NCBI GenBank assembly: GCA_937892995.1
Contig: CALBJS010000111.1
Location: 1-27,359 of the forward strand
Length of the DNA: 27,359 bases
From: an uncultured Peptococcaceae bacterium
GTDB taxonomy: Bacteria > Bacillota > Desulfitobacteriia > Desulfitobacteriales > Syntrophobotulaceae
Reading direction: 5' to 3'
Below the pieces are notes generated by a model, which saw only the letters and a program-made list of their open reading frames with translations, searched no databases and had not been told where the DNA came from. Both the position numbers and the translations under genes were made by a program. This document shows positions 22,845 through 27,359 of the stretch, one piece after another. Positions within the stretch are counted from its first letter, which is position 1, and the number at the start of each line of letters is the position of its first letter.

Positions 22845-24551
22845 ATGAAAATATTTTTCTATGGTGCAAGTAAAACAGTAACAGGTTCATCATTTTTGGT
22901 TGAAACATCTGATTTAAGATTATTGATAGATTGCGGTATGTTTCAGGGTTCTAAAATTATTAAGGAACTTAATTATGGTGATTTCCCTTATGATCCGAAG
23001 ACAATTGATTCGGTAATCTTAACCCACGCTCACATTGATCATTCCGGACTACTACCTAAGTTAATAACTAACGGCTATAGCGGACCGATCTATGCTACAC
23101 CTGAAACAATAGAGTTTTGTTCTATTATGCTTCCCGACAGCGGTTATATCCAGGAAATGGAAATCGAGAGAAAAAACCGTAAACGTACAAGAGCAGATCT
23201 TCCTTTATTAAAACCAATTTATACAGCTAAAGATGGGCTCAATGCATTAAAATCGTTTATTCCTTTGAAATATTGCCAAAGTATCGAACTTTCCAAAACA
23301 GTATCCGTACAATTATTTGATGCCGGTCATATTCTTGGGTCTGCATTTGTAGTCCTTACTATCACTGAAGGAGAAAGCACACAAAAAATAGTCTTTTCTG
23401 GAGATATCGGGACTACTAATCAGCCTTACATCGAAGATCCTACCTTAATCGAAGAAGCAGATCTAATAATAATGGAAACAACTTATGGTAATAGAATTCA
23501 CGAAAATAAAGTAAACCGTTTAGAAATACTTGCGGATGTAATCAATGCAGCACATGCTAAAGGCGGAAATATTATAATTCCGGCATTTGCTATTGAACGT
23601 ACTCAGGACATACTTTATTATTTACAGCAGCTTCAAATTGAGCAAAAAATTCCTAAACTTCCTGTTTATATTGATAGCCCTTTAGCCATTGCTGCAACCA
23701 AGGTTTTCCAAAAAAATACCACTAATTTTGATGAGGAAAGCACTGCTTTAATCGAAAATGGAAACAATCCTTTAACAATGGAGAATCTTAATTTTAGTGA
23801 AACAACAGAAGAATCGATCCGCTTAAATTCTATTACCCAAGGTGCCATAATTATTTCCGCAAGTGGTATGGCTGACGCCGGAAGAATTAAACATCATTTA
23901 AAACATAATTTATGGCGTTCTAATGCCACCATCGTCTTTGTCGGTTATCAGGCAGAGGGTACCCTTGGTAGAAGGCTAATTGATGGAACAAAAGAAGTAA
24001 CTATTCATGGCGAAAACATTTCGGTAAATGCCAGTATTACTCAACTACCTAGTTTCTCAGCCCACGCGGATCAAACTGAGCTTTTGGAATGGGTTATGAA
24101 GACTGGAAAACATGCCAAAGGTATTATTCTGGTACACGGCGAGGAAAACTCGGCTCAAGGTTTTTCTATTTTACTTGAACAACACTTAGCCAAAAAACCA
24201 ATTGTTCCTGATTTAGGAGAATGCATATCCTATTTTGATAATGAAATCATACAAATTAAACCCGAAAAACCATGGATTCAAGCTTTGGAAGAGAAGCTGC
24301 TTTCAGCGACAAAAATTAAAGATAGGGACAATAATCTCAAATCTTCAGAAACTAAATATACCAGTAGAAAATTCTCCCGCCCCAAAAAAGTTCTTCAATC
24401 TGAAGTTAACCACTCCTATTATAAATTAAAGAAAAATCTTAAGCTTTTTGTTGATAACGCAAAAAAGGAAAGGGATTATTCCTTTATAATTGAAACATTA
24501 AATCAAATTTCTCAAATCTTAACGGAATCGAAGAATAAACATCGGCTCTAA
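22845..24551 (+). CDS. Beta-CASP metallo-beta-lactamase-fold RNA-processing-type hydrolase
   Basis: This 568-residue protein has the metallo-beta-lactamase fold with HAHIDH (61-66), HILGSAF (about 162-168), SGDIG (about 185-189) and an inserted beta-CASP domain beginning near ETTYGNR (about 211-217). SFSAHADQTEL and VHGEENS complete the metal-site motifs. This layout matches the YSH1/CPSF-like bacterial group, whose characterised members are ribonucleases or RNA-processing enzymes. The catalytic domain ends near residue 460. An extra C-terminal tail of about 100 residues is Lys-rich and helical, plausibly for RNA or partner binding. AAAGGAGGAG lies about 5 bases before the ATG. Its stop overlaps the convergent HD gene by 3 bases (24549-24551 against 24548-24550). 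Confidence 0.88.
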   Translation: MKIFFYGASKTVTGSSFLVETSDLRLLIDCGMFQGSKIIKELNYGDFPYDPKTIDSVILTHAHIDHSGLLPKLITNGYSGPIYATPETIEFCSIMLPDSGYIQEMEIERKNRKRTRADLPLLKPIYTAKDGLNALKSFIPLKYCQSIELSKTVSVQLFDAGHILGSAFVVLTITEGESTQKIVFSGDIGTTNQPYIEDPTLIEEADLIIMETTYGNRIHENKVNRLEILADVINAAHAKGGNIIIPAFAIERTQDILYYLQQLQIEQKIPKLPVYIDSPLAIAATKVFQKNTTNFDEESTALIENGNNPLTMENLNFSETTEESIRLNSITQGAIIISASGMADAGRIKHHLKHNLWRSNATIVFVGYQAEGTLGRRLIDGTKEVTIHGENISVNASITQLPSFSAHADQTELLEWVMKTGKHAKGIILVHGEENSAQGFSILLEQHLAKKPIVPDLGECISYFDNEIIQIKPEKPWIQALEEKLLSATKIKDRDNNLKSSETKYTSRKFSRPKKVLQSEVNHSYYKLKKNLKLFVDNAKKERDYSFIIETLNQISQILTESKNKHRL

Positions 24552-25138
24552 ATCCAAGCATACTCCGATGTTTGACGTTTTATTCCAGAAATAAAGCGCA
24601 TAATCTCTTCGCGTCTTTTCACAGCTATTCGCCTGCCAGTTTTAGAATATACTTTTTTGGGCAATGCCTCAGCAAATGTTTGAATCCTTAATAAGGCATC
24701 CTCCGGATTGGAGATCAATTCATCGTGCCCAACAAGGCTAAATAGTTTCATCAAACCTATGTTGCCAAGATTATCTAGAATATTAGAATCTCTTATATAG
24801 ACTGCTTCGTCGCTATTCCCGGGTTCAGAATAGTACATGTGAAATTCAATAGCTTCAAGAATTTTTGATAATCTATTTTGTTCCAGACGATAATTTTTAA
24901 GTAAATTCATGGCTATGCCTTTTGATCTAAGAGCATGATCCACATTTGATAAGGCATACATGGGGTATTTTCCAGTATCATGAAGCATTGCTGAAACATA
25001 AAGGATTTCATCATCAAGGGTTAAGGACTGTGATAATTCCTTGGCAAGATGATAAACCCTCTGACAATGCTTCCAGCCAAGGGCCGGATGAGCACCTGAT
25101 TTATTTAAGATATTATAGAGATCCTTTGCTAAGTCCAT
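24548..25138 (-). CDS. HD-domain metal-dependent phosphohydrolase
   Basis: This 196-residue cytoplasmic protein has a complete HD site: H24 in WKHCQRV, H53-D54 in MLHDTGKYP, a further His in VDHALRSKG and in EFHMYYSEPG, and Asp in RDSNILDNLG. The pattern resembles the uncharacterised 'HD domain, hydrolase' group related to YedJ and nucleotide phosphohydrolases; the substrate is unknown. The start was set at the ATG at 25138 because AAAGG lies about 10 bases before it; the in-frame GTG three codons upstream would begin 2 bases after that site. It runs toward the beta-CASP gene and its stop overlaps that gene's stop, leaving no room for a terminator in between. Confidence 0.8.
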   Translation of the reverse strand: MDLAKDLYNILNKSGAHPALGWKHCQRVYHLAKELSQSLTLDDEILYVSAMLHDTGKYPMYALSNVDHALRSKGIAMNLLKNYRLEQNRLSKILEAIEFHMYYSEPGNSDEAVYIRDSNILDNLGNIGLMKLFSLVGHDELISNPEDALLRIQTFAEALPKKVYSKTGRRIAVKRREEIMRFISGIKRQTSEYAWI

Positions 25139-25333
25139 AATTTGCACCGCCTTTCATTCTACTATTACGCCAATTAAACAAAAAACTCCTTCCATATAAA
25201 GGTAAATTTTTTCGTCATAAATTATTTATTTATTGTGAGAATATATAAAATTCTCTTTTATCGCATAGATATCTAATATAATATCTCTTATAATAAAAAA
25301 ACTTTTTCAATTTTTACATCGAGGTGGTTTTGT

Positions 25334-26083
25334 TTGTCTAAAAATAAAGTATATGAGGGCTTTTTACAAGCTCTTTTCTTTTCAGGTTCTGTATCAATAC
25401 CGCGTTTTCTACTGGATCATTATTCTTATCTTGGGATGACGGATCGAGAAATGATGATGGTCATACATATCATGACCGAAATTAGTGCTAAAAATGATGA
25501 TATAGATCAACAAATAATGAAAAAAATGGGGATCACATCTCTAGAATTTAAAAATATTATTGAAAATCTCCATGCAAAAGGTTTAATTTCTGTTAAGCAA
25601 AAATCGAAGCGGAAATTAATCAAAAACACCCCCTTATATGACTTTGGTGGTTTAATCGACCAATTATTTGAATTATGGGGGATTAATCAATTTAAAGAAA
25701 TGGAGGCTTCGGAAAATCAAGAATATCAAAAATGGACAGCTAATAGCACCAATCCTTTTTTGTCTAAGTTGATAGGAGTTTTTGAACAGGAATTAGGTAG
25801 ACCTTTAACAGGATTTGAATGTGAACATATTGAAAAATGGCTTCTTGCTTCCTACAGTGAAGAGCTAATAGTAGAAGCTTTAAGAAGAGGAGTTAGTGCT
25901 GGGATTAGAAGTTTTCGTTATCTTGATTCCATATTAAGAGAATGGGAGAAAAAAGGGATTCAGACCCGTTTGGAGGTAGAAGCTGAAGATCAAAATTTTC
26001 AGGCCAGACAAGGGAAAAAAAGAGAAAGACAACCTAAACCGCAAAAAAGCTCTAGAAATAAATATGATGATATTTATCTTTAG
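25334..26083 (+). CDS. DnaD-domain primosome protein
   Basis: DnaD/DnaB-type proteins remodel DNA and help load the replicative helicase in Bacillota. This 249-residue protein has an N-terminal winged-helix region (about 15-100, with SVSIPRFLLDHYSYLGMTDR and a helix-turn-helix) and a C-terminal DnaB_2/DnaD domain (about 140-210: FEQELGRPLTGFECEHIEKW and EALRRGVSAGIRSFRYLD). It ends in a basic, disordered tail. The start is TTG at 25334, with GAGGTGG 6 bases before it. The helicase-loader ATPase follows 29 bases downstream, the usual dnaD-dnaI neighbourhood in clostridia. The pair probably shares a promoter in the AT-rich gap upstream, which holds several TATAAT sequences. Confidence 0.9.
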   Translation: MSKNKVYEGFLQALFFSGSVSIPRFLLDHYSYLGMTDREMMMVIHIMTEISAKNDDIDQQIMKKMGITSLEFKNIIENLHAKGLISVKQKSKRKLIKNTPLYDFGGLIDQLFELWGINQFKEMEASENQEYQKWTANSTNPFLSKLIGVFEQELGRPLTGFECEHIEKWLLASYSEELIVEALRRGVSAGIRSFRYLDSILREWEKKGIQTRLEVEAEDQNFQARQGKKRERQPKPQKSSRNKYDDIYL

Positions 26084-26112
26084 AGATTATATTTTAAAGG
26101 AGAGATTTTTCC

Positions 26113-26931
26113 TTGAAAAGTTCAGAAAAAATTATCGATAAAGTATTAACTAACTTTGTGAATGATAAGAAGGATCAGCATTTTAACCCCATTGTTGTTA
26201 AAGTTAAAGACCAGGTATGTCCAATTTGTGATGATAGGGGAATAGTTCTACGTGGTGATGTAGCTATTCCATGTTCTTGTATGGAACAAAAAAGAATTGA
26301 GAACAATTTTAAATATGCTCGTTTATCAAGAGATCTGATTAATTGCCGCTTTGAGAATTTCAATCTTGAATATTATAGTCTTTCTTCGGCAAATGCTGAT
26401 GAACATTATAATAATGCTCAAAAGGCCCTCAAAGCATCTCAGGAATTCACAGATAATGTTATTGATAATCCTCATGAGGTTGGATTGCTATTCACGGGTC
26501 CAGTCGGAAGTGGAAAATCTTTTTTAGCAGCTTCGATAGCTAATGTTTTAATTGAAAAACAATGTAGAATATTATTCCTGATTGTTCCTGATTTATTAGA
26601 TGAATTGAGAGCTACTTATTCCAATAAAAAAGAAACCACAGAATTTGATTTACTTGATATTGCGAGGACTGTACCAATATTAATTTTGGATGATCTTGGA
26701 GCTCATAATTATACCGAATGGTCTCGCAATAGGATTTATTCAATCCTCAATTATCGTATGAACGAACAGCTTCCCACAATAATAACAACGAACCTAGATT
26801 TTGATGATATTGAACAATATTTAGGCGAAAGAACTTGCTCAAGGCTTCTTCAAATGTGCAGAATTTTTCGTTTAACAACCCAACAGGATATTCGTATGCA
26901 AAAGTATATTGAACGTGAAAAAATTAAGTAA
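26113..26931 (+). CDS. DnaI/DnaC-like helicase-loader ATPase
   Basis: This 272-residue AAA+ protein loads the hexameric replicative helicase onto DNA. An N-terminal zinc-binding segment, CPICDDRG then CSC (about 37-58), is followed by the ATPase core: Walker A GPVGSGKSF (about 133-141), Walker B ILILDDLGAHNYTEW (about 192-206), sensor 1 ITTNLD (about 223-228) and a C-terminal arginine-containing SRLLQMCRIFRL. This matches DnaI and related DnaC proteins in length and order. The start is TTG at 26113, with AAGGAGAG about 8-9 bases before it. It is the second gene of the dnaD pair. Confidence 0.92.
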   Translation: MKSSEKIIDKVLTNFVNDKKDQHFNPIVVKVKDQVCPICDDRGIVLRGDVAIPCSCMEQKRIENNFKYARLSRDLINCRFENFNLEYYSLSSANADEHYNNAQKALKASQEFTDNVIDNPHEVGLLFTGPVGSGKSFLAASIANVLIEKQCRILFLIVPDLLDELRATYSNKKETTEFDLLDIARTVPILILDDLGAHNYTEWSRNRIYSILNYRMNEQLPTIITTNLDFDDIEQYLGERTCSRLLQMCRIFRLTTQQDIRMQKYIEREKIK

Positions 26932-26973
26932 ATAAATCAAAATTCCAAGAAAAAAGGAAAAAGATTTTATACG

Positions 26974-27009
26974 AACCTATGCATGTCCGAGAAAAAGGCT
27001 GCATAGGTT
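26974..27009 (+). terminator. Probable terminator after the dnaI-like gene
   Basis: A perfect 10-base inverted repeat, AACCTATGCA / TGCATAGGTT, with a 16-base loop is followed by TCTTAATA. It lies 42 bases after the stop and before the next ribosome site. Confidence 0.6.
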
Positions 27010-27047
27010 TCTTAATAGAAAATTGTATTTAGGGAGGTGTTTTAGTC

Positions 27048-27359
27048 TTGGCAAAATTCATCACTGTTAAAAGAAAATATTTATTCTATGGTGGATTAGT
27101 TCTTGCAATTACTTTCTTAAGTCTATTAGGTCTTAATTTATTGGGCGATTCAGAAGCTAGCTCATCCCCTAGCCAAGTCGAACCGGAAATGAAAATCCTA
27201 AGTATTGAGTTCCAGCCACAGATTGTAATACGGGATCTATCATATGGGGGTGAAGTTTTCAAGGGTATCCAAACCATGCCAAAAACTAATTATAAGATCT
27301 CAGCCATTGTCCAAAATGTGACCGAAAAAACTATGAGCAATGTTCCTATTAAATTGATA
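27048..27359 (+). CDS. Exported or membrane-anchored protein of unknown function (3' end beyond window)
   Basis: A reading frame of 104 codons opens at TTG 27048 and stays open to the right edge. A strong AGGGAGGTG lies 8 bases before the TTG, which decides this start. The N-terminus is basic (MAKFITVKRK), followed by one hydrophobic segment (about residues 11-32, YLFYGGLVLAITFLSLLGLN). A Ser/Pro-rich linker (SEASSSPSQVEPE) and a soluble part with beta-type sequence (KISAIVQNVTEKTMSNVPIK) come next. The final part resembles extracellular CARDB/immunoglobulin-like modules, which is an inference from a short segment. It may be the first gene of a new unit after the terminator at 26974-27009. 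I do not recognise the family. Confidence 0.7.
   Translation, partial: MAKFITVKRKYLFYGGLVLAITFLSLLGLNLLGDSEASSSPSQVEPEMKILSIEFQPQIVIRDLSYGGEVFKGIQTMPKTNYKISAIVQNVTEKTMSNVPIKLI

Overview
The window looks like chromosomal core sequence from an anaerobic, spore-forming, low-GC Bacillota of the class Clostridia. A Peptococcaceae-type relative (Desulfosporosinus/Desulfitobacterium-like) is a guess, not shown. The evidence is an alpha/beta-type small acid-soluble spore protein, DnaD plus DnaI-type helicase loaders, a DegS/DegU pair, a CtsR-like heat-shock operator, an iron-only-hydrogenase sensor protein and strong AGGAGG-type ribosome sites. I see no insertion sequence, prophage, CRISPR array or rRNA.

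Layout. 1-945 (-): 5' part of a UgtP/MGDG-synthase-like glycosyltransferase, cut by the left edge. 1258-5456 (+): a small membrane protein, an ADP-ribosylglycohydrolase, glutaminyl-tRNA synthetase and a YfbR/HDDC2-like HD hydrolase, closed by a terminator. 5526-5732 (-): spore protein. 5967-7877 (+): a soluble ferredoxin / FeFe-hydrogenase-like / Fe-S / chemotaxis-receptor fusion. 8093-9157 (+): a YdcZ-type membrane protein and a CPBP intramembrane protease. 9276-11020 (+): ECF sigma factor translationally coupled to a DUF4349 membrane protein, then a terminator. 11216-12145 (+): diacylglycerol/lipid kinase. 12393-15983 (+): heat-shock operon of a zinc-finger-less DnaJ and ClpB. 16030-19573 (-): riboflavin operon ribD-ribE-ribBA-ribH under an FMN riboswitch. 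19866-20399 (-): GNAT acetyltransferase. 20621-20697 (-): tRNA-Pro(CGG). 21039-24551 (+): DegS/DegU-like two-component pair and a beta-CASP metallo-beta-lactamase protein. 24548-25138 (-): HD hydrolase. 25334-26931 (+): DnaD and DnaI-like primosome proteins. 27048 to the right edge (+): start of an exported protein.

How the parts work together. The rib genes encode all the enzymatic steps from GTP and ribulose-5-phosphate to riboflavin except the pyrimidine phosphatase. Their leader carries an FMN aptamer followed by a terminator whose 5' arm can pair with the aptamer's 5' end, so the off switch can be read from sequence. The dnaJ-clpB pair encodes a disaggregase and a co-chaperone; its sigma-A promoter has the -35 box buried in a CtsR-like operator. 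The ECF sigma/DUF4349 pair looks like a sigma factor with a membrane-bound partner. DnaD and DnaI would load the replicative helicase.

Most notable points: the GlnRS gene has no usable ATG/GTG/TTG start and appears to begin at an ATT codon, well placed behind AGGGGG; the hydrogenase-like chemoreceptor keeps all four H-cluster cysteines but has proline where catalytic enzymes have the proton-relay cysteine; and the dnaJ-clpB operator overlaps its promoter. Non-ATG starts are common here (GTG at 2039 and 9276; TTG at 16506, 18441, 25334, 26113 and 27048).
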